51,439 nucleotides of DNA from CAZVFX01 sp964626565 (GCA_964626565.1 CAZVFX010000046.1:1-51439); one strand, 5' to 3'. Counted from the first letter of the stretch, positions 42,768 to 51,377 are shown. Translations and numbers: made by a program. The notes: generated from the letters alone by a model not told the origin.

Positions 42768-44773
42768 TGTGCCTCCGGGTAGATGTGTCCCCACCATTTC
42801 AGGCTGATGTGGATGTGGTGGTGGTGAGTGGGCCAGAGCCCCAGGTAGTTCTTGATGCCGAATCGGCCCTGCGCGCTGATCTCTCCGGCCTCGTACATTT
42901 CGTCCGCCTTGGCCCCGAGCAGCGGTGCGATTACCGGGTCGATGCCGATGGCGCGCATCCGGGGCGAATCGAACAGGCGGGCCATAAAGAATACCTGCCT
43001 CTCCAGGTCGACGATATGCTCGTCCTTGGCCGCAGACGTGCACTGCATGCCGTCCGCAGTGACGTTTGTTCCACCCGGCCCGCAAATGGTCTTTACGTAG
43101 TTGTTGCCGTCGGTGGCGAAGTAGGCCAGGTCGATGTTGCCGCCCTCGTCGTGGCAAGTGCGGCAGTGGCGGGGCTCGCCGATGTTGTAGCCCGGCGTCA
43201 CCCCGTCCTCCTGGCACGCGTCGATGATCCCCACCGAATCGGTCCCCGGGTATTTTTCAACCGTCTCGTACAACGTCTGGCGAATCAACATGATGAGCTC
43301 TCTTCGGGCCCACTTGTAGCCGCTCACTGTCTCGAAGTGGTAGTTGTCTCCGCCGTACGGGTCGTCGGGAGCCGGCTCAGGGAACTGATAGAGTTTCAAC
43401 ACTCCTCCCGGTATGCCGCTGCAATCTTCGGTCATCGACGGGCCGTCACACAGTTCGCCGTCCTCGTACGGATAGCGACGGATCGCCATGCCGTAGTTGT
43501 TCTCCGCCCCCTTCGCACCGACGATTTTGACCAGGATCTCTCCGTCTTTCTCAGGGCTGTAGGTGGTGTGAGACTCGTTGCTCACGTCGAAGTCTGAGAT
43601 GAGCAGCCCGTCGTAGGGATAGTTGATCCAGCGCGAGCGCACAAATTCTCCCGCCTCGTCATAAACGAGCATGTCCAGGTTGCCCGCTTGATTGCTGAAT
43701 ACCAACTCGACTTCGGTAAGCATGCCTGCAGGCGCCTCGACCCGGTACCAGTCTTCGTCGTCGCCGCATACTTTTAGACCGAAGGTGCGGCGCGACTCCA
43801 GGAGCACGGCCTCGTTCTCGCCGTCGTTGGGCTCGGTAGTGTCGTCGGCACAATCGAACTGCTTCCCGGTGCAGTTGCCCCGGTCGCACCACTTGTTGTC
43901 CGGGCACCAGCCCGCCGGGTTGGACACGCTGCAGGCGTGGTAGCTCTCCAGGCAGTAGGTGTCGAGGCAGATGTGCTTCTGCGGGCAGTCGAGGGCCGAC
44001 TCGCACCCGGCCAGGCACACTTTTTCCGTGGCGTGGCAGAAGTAACCGGGCCTGCAGTCGTCGGCCGTTTCGCATTCGGCAAAGCAGGCCGATGTGGAGG
44101 TGTTGACGTCCAGGCATTTGGTCCCGGGCGGGCAGCCGTTCTGCTTGCACTCCCAGATAATGCAGTAGCCGTCGGTGAAGCCGGTGGGCTGGTTCGCGTA
44201 GTATTCGGGGTAACAAACCGCGCCGAAATCGGCCCCGCACTGGGTGTCCAGAATGCACGACTCCCCTTCCGGGTGGAGAATCAACCCGCTCTCCACTGGC
44301 CAGCAGGTGGCGTCCCGATCGCAGGCATAGCCTTCGGCGAACCGGCAGTCCTCCAGCATGTCGCACAACTTCAGACAAGCGTTGAATTCTACGCCGTCGT
44401 GGTGGAGCGGCGCGCACATGGAGCCTTCAGGGCAGGGCTCATCCGGGCCGCACCCGGGCACGGCGCAGTAGCCGCCGGGGAGCCAGTCGAGGCAGATGCC
44501 ACCGCCGCAGTCGTCGTCGGACTCACAAGCTGCGCCCGGGTTCGCACCCTCGTCGACTACTTCTTCCCCCGCATCCGCGCTCACCGCGTCGCCGGAGCCG
44601 TCGTCCAGTTCGGGAACGTCGGGGTTGGCAATTGCTTCGATGACATCACCCGGCACGTCAAGGTGCGGTGCGACGTCCCCCGTCGTCTCCGTCCCTCCTT
44701 CCCCGGCGTCGCCGCCCCCGCACGCGCCAAGGAGCAACAGAACTGCAACCAACACCGTCCTTTTCATCTGCAT
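42764..44773 (-). CDS. Cys-rich lipoprotein with LAS-type (MepA-like) peptidase domain
   Basis: A 669-aa lipoprotein (lipobox LLGAC). A Cys-rich region (~80-320) is followed by a pre-peptidase-C-like beta-domain (~325-450; DDEDWYRVEAPAGM, EILVKIVGA). The C-terminal ~200 residues resemble the LAS metallopeptidase fold of MepA and M15/M74 enzymes: SGYKWARRELIMLIRQTL, CHDEGGNIDLAYF (His and Asp zinc ligands) and HHHHIHISLKW (HxH ligand). Those families cleave cell-wall peptide cross-links. The extra CRTCH motif just before the HxxGxxxD site is unusual. The ATG at 44773 shares one base with the stop of the cytochrome gene (TGATG); GGGAGA is the SD. Confidence 0.78.
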   Translation of the reverse strand: MQMKRTVLVAVLLLLGACGGGDAGEGGTETTGDVAPHLDVPGDVIEAIANPDVPELDDGSGDAVSADAGEEVVDEGANPGAACESDDDCGGGICLDWLPGGYCAVPGCGPDEPCPEGSMCAPLHHDGVEFNACLKLCDMLEDCRFAEGYACDRDATCWPVESGLILHPEGESCILDTQCGADFGAVCYPEYYANQPTGFTDGYCIIWECKQNGCPPGTKCLDVNTSTSACFAECETADDCRPGYFCHATEKVCLAGCESALDCPQKHICLDTYCLESYHACSVSNPAGWCPDNKWCDRGNCTGKQFDCADDTTEPNDGENEAVLLESRRTFGLKVCGDDEDWYRVEAPAGMLTEVELVFSNQAGNLDMLVYDEAGEFVRSRWINYPYDGLLISDFDVSNESHTTYSPEKDGEILVKIVGAKGAENNYGMAIRRYPYEDGELCDGPSMTEDCSGIPGGVLKLYQFPEPAPDDPYGGDNYHFETVSGYKWARRELIMLIRQTLYETVEKYPGTDSVGIIDACQEDGVTPGYNIGEPRHCRTCHDEGGNIDLAYFATDGNNYVKTICGPGGTNVTADGMQCTSAAKDEHIVDLERQVFFMARLFDSPRMRAIGIDPVIAPLLGAKADEMYEAGEISAQGRFGIKNYLGLWPTHHHHIHISLKWWGHIYPEAQ

Positions 44774-45747
44774 CAAAGTTCTCCCGGGTGAATGGGCCAG
44801 AAGTGCGGACTTCCCTCTGCATTCAGCGGCTGATGGCCGCTCAGGTGGCAGTTGTAGCAAGCCGCATTGCTCACCGCTTCCGGCGCCCCGTCCTCCCGAT
44901 GGCAGAAAGCGCAGGCCGGGACATCTGCCAGTTCGTTGGCCAAGGTGAGAACGTGGGCCGCGATGTAGCTGACATGGGCGTTGTGCAATTCGACATTTTC
45001 GTCGCTGGCCATGGCGTGACAGTCGGTGCAGGTCACCGTTGCGCCGTGGGCCTCGGACTTGACGTTGTGGCAGCCGCCGCAGCCCGCGTTGAACGATGAG
45101 ATCTTCATCTCCATGTTCTCAGGCACAAAGCCGACCTTCCACAGCTCGGAGTGGGCGTTGTCCGCGCCGGCCAGGAGGTCCTCCGGGTCGAGGTGTCCGT
45201 CGAACGTTGAGAATCCGCCCCACTCCTCAAAACCGGTCACTTCAACGGGGTTGGCCAGCCAGCCGTGACATTCCCCGGCACACGATTCTCCTCCGACAAA
45301 GGCCGTGTCGCGAGCCGACTCAGGGTACGCCCGGACACCGTGCCCGATTCCGTTCTCGTCAACAGGATGGCACATCCAGCATTTCTTCGGAGCCGTGAAC
45401 TCAGCAGCGTGGCTCCCACGCTCCGGCCATGCCAGCCCGAAGGCGGTCCCCGGTCCGGGAATTGCCGGATCCTTCCTGGTCAATCCCGCCCCTTTCTCAG
45501 CAATCCACTCCCCTGGACTCAGCCCTTCCCCCCCGGACGCTCGGCCCAGGTCATCCGAGGCGTGGCAAGCCGAACACTCGACCACCAGCGCAGGCAGTTT
45601 TCCAAGGTCGTCGGTTGCGACTCTGTCCGCCTGCTTTACTTCGGTCACGTCCACTGGACCGGCATCTCCCGACTTGCCGCCTCCACTGCTGCACGCCAGC
45701 AGCAATACCCCCAAGCCCCAAGCCCCAAGCCCCAAGCCCGCCTTCAT
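44773..45747 (-). CDS. Heptaheme c-type cytochrome lipoprotein
   Basis: A 324-aa lipoprotein (LLLAC lipobox). Heme-attachment motifs visible are CSACH, CWMCH, CGGCH, CTDCH, CAFCH and CYNCH (CxxCH) plus CAGECH (CxxxCH), seven in total, with many extra His residues as possible distal ligands. It would be an outer- or inner-membrane-anchored electron carrier facing the periplasm or surface. It follows a GMC flavoprotein and its small subunit, in the place taken by the cytochrome c subunit in membrane-bound gluconate and sorbitol dehydrogenases, though those are triheme proteins of another type. The ATG at 45747 overlaps the previous stop (ATGA); GTG 45756 is an alternative. A heptamer repeat lies within the signal-peptide codons. 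Confidence 0.88.
   Translation of the reverse strand: MKAGLGLGAWGLGVLLLACSSGGGKSGDAGPVDVTEVKQADRVATDDLGKLPALVVECSACHASDDLGRASGGEGLSPGEWIAEKGAGLTRKDPAIPGPGTAFGLAWPERGSHAAEFTAPKKCWMCHPVDENGIGHGVRAYPESARDTAFVGGESCAGECHGWLANPVEVTGFEEWGGFSTFDGHLDPEDLLAGADNAHSELWKVGFVPENMEMKISSFNAGCGGCHNVKSEAHGATVTCTDCHAMASDENVELHNAHVSYIAAHVLTLANELADVPACAFCHREDGAPEAVSNAACYNCHLSGHQPLNAEGSPHFWPIHPGEL
45709..45736 (-). repeat. Four perfect heptamer repeats in the cytochrome signal peptide
   Basis: Four uninterrupted copies of CTTGGGG (coding strand; CCCCAAG on plus) lie about 10 bases after the ATG of the cytochrome gene and encode LGLGAWGLG. Because the unit is not a multiple of three, gain or loss of one copy would shift the reading frame. 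Confidence 0.9.
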
Positions 45748-46340
45748 GGCATCCACCCCGTGTCCGTCATCTCCTCGCAGACTGCTTTGCGGAAACTCGC
45801 TTCCGCCAGGTGCCGATAGCCGAGGTTGGGGCCGGGATACTCCAGGAAGTCGAGGCCCACGCCGTTGTAGGCGCCGCCATAGAAAGCTGAACGAATAGCC
45901 CTGAAAGCCAGAGTCAGTACGGGGAGGGTTTGTTGCGCTTCCACCAGGACGGCAAGTCGTTGCTCATAGGTGAGATCAACAAAAGCCCCGTTGTGGTTGG
46001 CGAACCCCAACTGGTCCATCATCGAGGTGATGATCCCCGCATAGGTCTTGAACGGGTAAAAATCGTCGGCCAGGAGGTTCATGGCGCACGCTTCCAAGGC
46101 GCCGGGAGCGCCTTCCGGATCGCTGTCGGGTCCGGGGACCACGGTGTCGACGATGGCCGCCAACGTCTTTTCCACCGCCGTCGCGGGTTCCAGGCAGGCG
46201 CCGGGGACCGGCGTGCGTGGGAAGCCGGGGGACTTGAATCCGCCGCCTTCCGCCCACAGCAAGCGGGGCGAGGCTGCCGAGACGACGACGCCCAGAGACC
46301 AGCGGCCAAGCCGCGCCATGAATTCCCGGCGGTCGATCAT
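45744..46340 (-). CDS. Gluconate 2-dehydrogenase subunit 3-like protein with Tat signal
   Basis: A 198-aa protein. The N-terminus is a twin-arginine signal (DRREFMARLGRWSLGVVV) and the mature part matches the small, helical subunit-3 family (TLAAIVDTVVPGPDSDPEGAPG, YEQRLAVLVEAQ, FYGGAYNGVGLDFLEYPGPNLG). In known enzymes this subunit binds the GMC flavoprotein and carries it through the Tat pathway, since the flavoprotein lacks its own signal. The ATG at 46340 overlaps the GMC stop (ATGA). An upstream extension of the frame lies entirely within the GMC gene and is rejected. Confidence 0.87.
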   Translation of the reverse strand: MIDRREFMARLGRWSLGVVVSAASPRLLWAEGGGFKSPGFPRTPVPGACLEPATAVEKTLAAIVDTVVPGPDSDPEGAPGALEACAMNLLADDFYPFKTYAGIITSMMDQLGFANHNGAFVDLTYEQRLAVLVEAQQTLPVLTLAFRAIRSAFYGGAYNGVGLDFLEYPGPNLGYRHLAEASFRKAVCEEMTDTGWMP

Positions 46341-47776
46341 CGCTGCTCCACGATGTAGGCCGCAATACGTTCCGCGTTGGCTGCGATGGTGTGTGCCGGA
46401 TTCACTCCGGTACCTCCGGGAATGGCCGATCCATCGGCGCAGAAGATCCCCGGATGGGAGCGCAACTCGCCGTTGGGAGTACACGGGGAGCGCGCCGGGT
46501 CGTCACCCATGCGGCAGGTGCCCAGGGGGTGGGCGTCACCGTGCTCGAAGGTCTTGTCCGCGGTCCTTAGCAACTCCGCACCGTTGGACGCGGCAATCTT
46601 GCGCCCAACGTCTGCAACCCTTCCTATGTAGGCCTTCAAATGATCATTCATGGGCAGGCTGAATTCCAGGTCTCCGGCGCTGTTCACACCCACCTCTCCG
46701 TCCCCGTCCACCAACCCGATGGCCAGGCTCGAAATGAGCCGGTGCGGATAGTTCTCCGACATGAATTTCTTGAACTCAACACCCAACGGCACTGACGGTT
46801 CCTTTCCGTCCTCACGGACCACGTCCAGCGCCGCGAACAAGGCTGGCGGGCCGGCGCCGGCGTGGATGGTGATCTTGTGTTCCTCCCAGAAGGCATAGGT
46901 GATGACGCCCGCGTTGTTGCGTCCCATGTACAGATAGGCGGCGGGGAAATCCTCGGGGAGCAGGAACACCATGGCCACGTCCCCGTTGTTGTTGAGGTTC
47001 TTACCCACCTGGTCATGCAGGCCTTTGAGGTGATCCTTTGAGTTCAGCAGGATCCTCGGCGTTTCCAGCGCGGATGCGCCCATGACCACGAGGTCGGCGG
47101 CAGCCTCTCGCTTGATGTTGTGGGGATCGACCCAATGCACCGAATAGCCGCTGCCCTCGGGTTTCACGTACTCGACCCGGCAGCCGGTGCGGAACTCGGC
47201 GCCCTTGCCTTCCGCCTGGGGGATATAGTTGAGGCCCAGGTGCTGTTTTCGATTGAACGGGCAGCCGCACATACAGAATCCGCACTGGAGGCAGTCCACA
47301 ATGGGGTACATTGCGCGGTCACACGTAAGCCCCATCTTGTCCATGAGCATGGCGAACACACCGCCCGCTTTGGGCACGTCGGCCCAGGACGCCCTGCTGA
47401 CCGACATCATCTGTTCCACAGTCTGATAATGAGGGTCCAGCGCCTCCCTGGTCACCGATTCAGGCCAGACGACGTAGTTCTTTCGGTCTTCGTATTGGAA
47501 AACTTCGTTCGGGGCCCTCAGCATAGCTGCGGCGTAAGTAAGCGAACCTCCGCCCAACCCCTTTCCATAGCGTAGAAAAGTGTGAAAATCCTTTGACGTG
47601 TACGTCATGAACAAGCGGCTCTGGGACCTGAAGCTCCAGTCCTGGACGAAATCCTTGTTGGTGAGGCGTTCGCCCTGCTCGAGGACCAGCACCTTGCGGC
47701 CGTCTTCGGCCAGCCTCAACGCCGGGATCGCACCGCCGAAACCGGACCCGACGACTATGGCGTCAAAGGTCTCCAT
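46337..47776 (-). CDS. GMC family FAD-dependent oxidoreductase
   Basis: A 479-aa flavoprotein. The dinucleotide-binding motif GSGFGG is at residues 10-15. A Cys cluster (CLQCGFCMCGC, ~162-172) followed by NRKQHLGLNYIPQAE is typical of the cholesterol-oxidase-like and gluconate-dehydrogenase-like branch of GMC enzymes, and could hold an Fe-S centre. The C-terminal FAD/active-site segment (HPLGTCRMG and DGSAIPGGTGVNPAHTI) is intact, with the conserved His near the end. It oxidises an alcohol group on an unknown substrate; electrons would pass to the cytochrome encoded downstream. There is no signal peptide, so export would rely on the Tat-bearing partner. The ATG follows the Cys-rich lipoprotein stop by 3 bp. 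Confidence 0.92.
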   Translation of the reverse strand: METFDAIVVGSGFGGAIPALRLAEDGRKVLVLEQGERLTNKDFVQDWSFRSQSRLFMTYTSKDFHTFLRYGKGLGGGSLTYAAAMLRAPNEVFQYEDRKNYVVWPESVTREALDPHYQTVEQMMSVSRASWADVPKAGGVFAMLMDKMGLTCDRAMYPIVDCLQCGFCMCGCPFNRKQHLGLNYIPQAEGKGAEFRTGCRVEYVKPEGSGYSVHWVDPHNIKREAAADLVVMGASALETPRILLNSKDHLKGLHDQVGKNLNNNGDVAMVFLLPEDFPAAYLYMGRNNAGVITYAFWEEHKITIHAGAGPPALFAALDVVREDGKEPSVPLGVEFKKFMSENYPHRLISSLAIGLVDGDGEVGVNSAGDLEFSLPMNDHLKAYIGRVADVGRKIAASNGAELLRTADKTFEHGDAHPLGTCRMGDDPARSPCTPNGELRSHPGIFCADGSAIPGGTGVNPAHTIAANAERIAAYIVEQR

Positions 47777-47779
47777 CCC

Positions 47780-50350
47780 TTAAATGCAGCCCCCGCAGTC
47801 TTCGAAGCATTCGTTGACGCACTGCGCGTCCCAATGGTTGTTGCAGCAGAAAGCGTCCATGTCGCACACGCAGTCTTCGCATGCACAATCGTTGCAGCCC
47901 TTATTGTTGCTCGTGACGCACCCCGGCTGGCTGTAGCACGTGCCCTGCCAGCAGTTGCTGCCCCACCAGCCGCACCAGCCGCAGTTGCCGCCGCAGCCGT
48001 CGTCGCCGCATTCTTTGCCCTCGCAATCGGGCGTGCAGCAGGAGTTGTCTACACACACCTGCACGCCCGGGCAGCCGCCGCAGTTGCCGCCGCAGCCATC
48101 GCCGCCGCACTCCTTGCCGCTGCAATCAGGCGCGCAGCACGAGCTGTTGTGGCACACCTCCCCGCCCGGGCAGCCGCAGTCGGCAGGGCAGGAGGAGCAG
48201 GTTTCCGCCTTATTGGGCTGGCACGAGCCGTTGCCGCAGGACGGGATCACGCAGCCGCCGCAATCCTGCATGCACTCACTGACACAGATGGTGTCCCACT
48301 GGTTCTGGCAGCAGTACGGGTCCATCTGGCAAACGCACGCTTCGCAGGGGCAACCGCCGCAGCCGCTCTGACCGCTGACAGTGCATCCGGGAATGCCCGA
48401 AACAGGTACGCAGTCCCCGCCCTGGCACGCCTCATTGCTTGAGCAGGAGCCGCACGAACCCCCGCAGCCGTTACCACCACATTCTTTGCCCGCACAATCG
48501 GGGACGCATTGACACTGGCCGTCCTGGCAAGCCTGGCCGCCGGCACAAACGCCGCACACCGCCTGGCCGCCGCAACCGTCGGACCAGGAATCACATTCCT
48601 TACCCAACGTGCCGCACGTGTCCGGGACGCAGACGCATGTGCCCCCCTGGCACTTGTTGTTGGCACCGGGACAGCCGCCGCAACTGCCGCCGCAGCCATC
48701 CCCGCCGCATTCCTTGCCCTCGCAACTCAAGATGCATACACACGCACCGTCCTGGCAGACGTCGTTGCCGGTGCATACAGGGCAGTGTACGTCGCCCCCG
48801 CAGCCGTCGTCCCAATTGCCGCATTCCACGCCCAGGTCGGCGCAGGAATCGGGAACGCACACGCACTCTCCGTCCTGGCACACCTCGTTGGCGCCGTCGC
48901 AGCTTTCGCCGCCCGGCTTGGGCCCGCTGCCAAGGAGGTTGCACAACGTTGCAATCTTGCCCGCACACATGGGCTGCCCCGGGGCGCATTCCCAGTCGTG
49001 ACACTGGCTGTCCCAGCACGACTGTTGCTGGCCACAGGGAGTGCTGTCGAAAGCCATTCCGGTGTCGTCACACTGGGCTACCGAATCATCGGTGAGGCAC
49101 CAGATCTCGTTGGGTGCGCAAACCTGGTCCTCACAGCCCCCCAGGTAGCAGAAGAGGCCATCCAGTTCGCAGTCGATCTCCCCCGACCATCCGCTGCCCC
49201 AGTCGTTGCACGTCAGCGCTACCTGGCCGTCGCAACTGCTGCTGTCCGGCTCACACACCCACGCCTCGCAGTTCCCGGAGTCATCGTTGCAGAACTGTCC
49301 CGGCCCGCACGGCACCTCGGTCATCGCGCTGCCCTTGGCAGTGCAGTGGAGCACAGCCATGGGGTCCGCACATTGCGGGTAGTCGTCCAGGTTGCACACC
49401 ACCTCCAGGCACTCAGCCCCAAAGCAGATCTTTCCCCCGTCCAAACAATCTATTTCGGAGGTGTAGCCACTCCCGTCATTGTTGCACGTGGACAGCGTAT
49501 CGTCGGCGCAGCCCGTTTCGTCCGGTACACACAGCCAGGGCAGGCACTGTCCCGAATCGCAGAACTCCTCGGCTCCGCACTCCTGAACCAGCACCCACTC
49601 GCTCCCGTTTTCGGTGCAGAGCATGGTCTGGTCCTCGACGCAAACCGGATCGGTCAACTCCTGATCGCAAATGTCGTCGACACAGGTCTTGTCCAGGCAG
49701 TACTCTTCCGCTGAACAGTCGAAATCGCCCAGGCAGTCGACGCACTCCCCCGCCTCCTTATCGCAAACCATGTTCACCGCGCTGCAGTCCTTGTCCGAGT
49801 CACACAGATAGATCTCCACGCACTCGTGCTCAGCGTTGCACTTGAAGCCGTCGGGGCAGTCAGGGTTGTCCACACAGTCGACGCATTCGCCCGACTCGAT
49901 GTCGCACACCAGGTCTCCGTCGCAATCCTTGGACGACTGGCACGGTTGGGGCCCGATGCACTCTCCGTCCAGGCACTCCTCACCTTCTCCGCACTCGCCG
50001 CAGGAACCGCCGCAGCCATCGTCTCCGCACTCCCCTGCGCAAGCCGGAACGCACACGTCCGGCTGAAGCAGATCCTGGACAACATCCGGGGCCACGTCAG
50101 CACCGCTGTCTTTGGGAGTGTCCACGGGTATGTCGGGAACAGCGTCGACGGAAATGTCGCCGGGAGCGGCGTCATCGGCTGAGAGTGTATCCAGAATCAC
50201 GTCGGGCGAGACTCGGGCGTCACCCTCGTCTCCGTCGATCCGGGAGGAACCGTCAAATTCAATAGCAGGTTTGGGAGTACCGCCGGAACATGCCACCGCA
50301 AGAAAGATCAGGGCAAACGCAACAGGAAACACGGGTCGTCGCAAAACCAT
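47780..50350 (-). CDS. Large Cys-rich repeat lipoprotein
   Basis: An 856-aa lipoprotein (signal FALIFLAVAC) with an Asp/Val/Pro-rich linker (~25-100) and a very Cys-rich body. Three repeat types are visible: CxGKECGxDGCGGxCGxC units, ~45-aa units with CxxDGSGW-type centres (~260-480), and two copies of a CDMDAFCCNNHWDAQC-type module near residues 690 and 830. All are characteristic of myxobacterial surface proteins. The ATG at 50350 has AGAGG upstream; an in-frame codon at 50368 is less likely. It is the first gene of the six-gene redox/hydrolase operon, so it may bind substrate or scaffold the complex at the surface (inference). It shares the DGCGG repeat with the lipoprotein at 18195-20243. 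Confidence 0.88.
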   Translation of the reverse strand: MVLRRPVFPVAFALIFLAVACSGGTPKPAIEFDGSSRIDGDEGDARVSPDVILDTLSADDAAPGDISVDAVPDIPVDTPKDSGADVAPDVVQDLLQPDVCVPACAGECGDDGCGGSCGECGEGEECLDGECIGPQPCQSSKDCDGDLVCDIESGECVDCVDNPDCPDGFKCNAEHECVEIYLCDSDKDCSAVNMVCDKEAGECVDCLGDFDCSAEEYCLDKTCVDDICDQELTDPVCVEDQTMLCTENGSEWVLVQECGAEEFCDSGQCLPWLCVPDETGCADDTLSTCNNDGSGYTSEIDCLDGGKICFGAECLEVVCNLDDYPQCADPMAVLHCTAKGSAMTEVPCGPGQFCNDDSGNCEAWVCEPDSSSCDGQVALTCNDWGSGWSGEIDCELDGLFCYLGGCEDQVCAPNEIWCLTDDSVAQCDDTGMAFDSTPCGQQQSCWDSQCHDWECAPGQPMCAGKIATLCNLLGSGPKPGGESCDGANEVCQDGECVCVPDSCADLGVECGNWDDGCGGDVHCPVCTGNDVCQDGACVCILSCEGKECGGDGCGGSCGGCPGANNKCQGGTCVCVPDTCGTLGKECDSWSDGCGGQAVCGVCAGGQACQDGQCQCVPDCAGKECGGNGCGGSCGSCSSNEACQGGDCVPVSGIPGCTVSGQSGCGGCPCEACVCQMDPYCCQNQWDTICVSECMQDCGGCVIPSCGNGSCQPNKAETCSSCPADCGCPGGEVCHNSSCCAPDCSGKECGGDGCGGNCGGCPGVQVCVDNSCCTPDCEGKECGDDGCGGNCGWCGWWGSNCWQGTCYSQPGCVTSNNKGCNDCACEDCVCDMDAFCCNNHWDAQCVNECFEDCGGCI

Positions 50351-50386
50351 CTGGTCGCCTCTGCACATGGGTTATCAGCGCATGGA

Positions 50387-50415
50387 AGTCTATCATTCCG
50401 CTCCGGGCGGGTCAA
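50387..50415 (-). promoter_or_regulatory. Promoter of the six-gene redox/hydrolase operon
   Basis: Minus-strand TTGACC (50410-50415), a 17-bp spacer and TAGACT (50387-50392). The predicted transcript start, near 50380, gives a 30-nt leader containing the SD AGAGG. Confidence 0.5.
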
Positions 50416-50438
50416 ACGACGCACGAGGATTATGCGTC

Positions 50439-50467
50439 TCGACACCACCGGCCGCCGGTAGTATCCT
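50439..50467 (+). promoter_or_regulatory. Promoter giving a leaderless MBL-fold mRNA
   Basis: TCGACA (50439-50444), a 17-bp spacer and TATCCT (50462-50467). Seven bases later comes the ATG at 50475, with no Shine-Dalgarno sequence, so transcription would start at or next to the first codon. Confidence 0.5.
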
Positions 50468-50474
50468 GTTCCCC

Positions 50475-51284
50475 ATGATCGAGCTGGAAACAATCGGCCC
50501 GGTGCGCAAGTTCCGCATGGCCCGCACTCTCTTTGGAAGAGGGTTGTACTTCACCACGGCCTATTGGGTCGACGGCCTGATGATCGACACAGGCTGTGCG
50601 TACACGGCCGTCGAGTTGACAGCCGCGCTGGGCGACTGCCAGGTGAAGCGTGTCGTCAACACCCACTCCCATGAAGACCACATCGGCGGCAACTATGCGC
50701 TGCAGCAGCAGTGGGATGCCGAACTCTTCGCCCACAAACTGGCCCTGCCGGTGCTGGCTGACCCGAAGGGAAACCAGCAACTCGAGTTGTACCGGCGAGT
50801 GATGTGGGGCTATCCTGAGCCCAGTGCGGCCAGGCCGCTGGGCGAATCGGTGGAAACAGCCAACTATAGATTCCAGGTCATCGAGACGCCCGGACATTCA
50901 CCGGACCATGTCTGCCTCTACGAGCCGGACCATGGTTGGCTGTTCAGCGGCGACCTGTACATCGGCGGCAGGGATCGCGCGCTCCGGCGAGAGTACAAAA
51001 TCTGGCAGATTATCGAATCGCTCAAGAAGATCTCGCAGTTGGAGATCGAAATACTGTTTCCCGGAAGCGCTGGAGTCCGGGAGAATCCGGCCGGTGAGAT
51101 GGCTGCCAAGATCACCTACCTCGAACAAACCGGGCACCGGGCCCTGGCGCTCCACAAGGAGGGGTTGACCGTCGCAGCCATACGTCGCCGGCTGTTCGGG
51201 AGGGAACTGCCCATAGCCTACCTTACCAACGGGCATTTCAGCGGTGACCACCTGGTCAGATCTTTCCTATCCGAAGCGGGCTGA
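50475..51284 (+). CDS. Metallo-beta-lactamase-fold hydrolase
   Basis: A 269-aa cytoplasmic MBL-fold protein. The metal-binding motif HxHxDH is His64-Ser-His66-Glu-Asp68-His69 (NTHSHEDHIGG), followed by the third-motif His in TPGHSPDHV and the bridging Asp in LFSGDLYIGG. The final metal ligand region is less clear (NGHFSGDH near the C-terminus). The C-terminal ~50 residues form a winged-helix-like tail (ALHKEGLTVAAIRRRLFG) seen in LACTB2/glyoxalase-II-like members. The substrate is not predictable; thioester or phosphoester hydrolysis is typical. The frame stays open upstream to 50112 but overlaps the opposing gene there. The ATG at 50475 is preferred from its promoter spacing and the domain start. 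Confidence 0.88.
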   Translation: MIELETIGPVRKFRMARTLFGRGLYFTTAYWVDGLMIDTGCAYTAVELTAALGDCQVKRVVNTHSHEDHIGGNYALQQQWDAELFAHKLALPVLADPKGNQQLELYRRVMWGYPEPSAARPLGESVETANYRFQVIETPGHSPDHVCLYEPDHGWLFSGDLYIGGRDRALRREYKIWQIIESLKKISQLEIEILFPGSAGVRENPAGEMAAKITYLEQTGHRALALHKEGLTVAAIRRRLFGRELPIAYLTNGHFSGDHLVRSFLSEAG

Positions 51285-51315
51285 CGCAGTTTCATGACGA
51301 GCCGCCCGGATTGCC

Positions 51316-51331
51316 TGCAACTATAGTTGCA
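51316..51331. repeat. Perfect 16-bp palindrome downstream of the MBL-fold gene
   Basis: TGCAACTATAGTTGCA is its own reverse complement. It lies 32 bp after the MBL-fold stop codon and 18 bp before a candidate -35 box, so it could be an operator of the next gene. As a hairpin it would be AT-rich and without a T-run, a poor terminator. Confidence 0.8.
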
Positions 51332-51337
51332 CATCTA

Positions 51338-51371
51338 CCCGATTTGTCTTGATCCGCGAAGCCCGATTTGT
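51338..51371 (+). repeat. Direct repeat CCCGATTTGT in the promoter of the last gene
   Basis: CCCGATTTGT occurs at 51338-51347 and again at 51362-51371, 24 bp apart start to start. One copy ends 1 bp before the candidate -35 box and the other directly abuts the -10 box. This arrangement suggests a regulator-binding site. Confidence 0.7.
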
Positions 51372-51377
51372 TGTAAT
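51349..51377 (+). promoter_or_regulatory. Candidate promoter of the gene at the window end
   Basis: TTGATC (51349-51354), a 17-bp spacer and TGTAAT (51372-51377). The leader would be about 45 nt long, with SD GGAGGA at 51417-51422. Confidence 0.4.

Noticed and set aside
42768..43217. 150-residue upstream extension of the esterase-like gene
   Set aside because: It lies wholly over the peptidase-like gene in another frame. The internal ATG at 42767 has the lipoprotein signal and the ATGA overlap.
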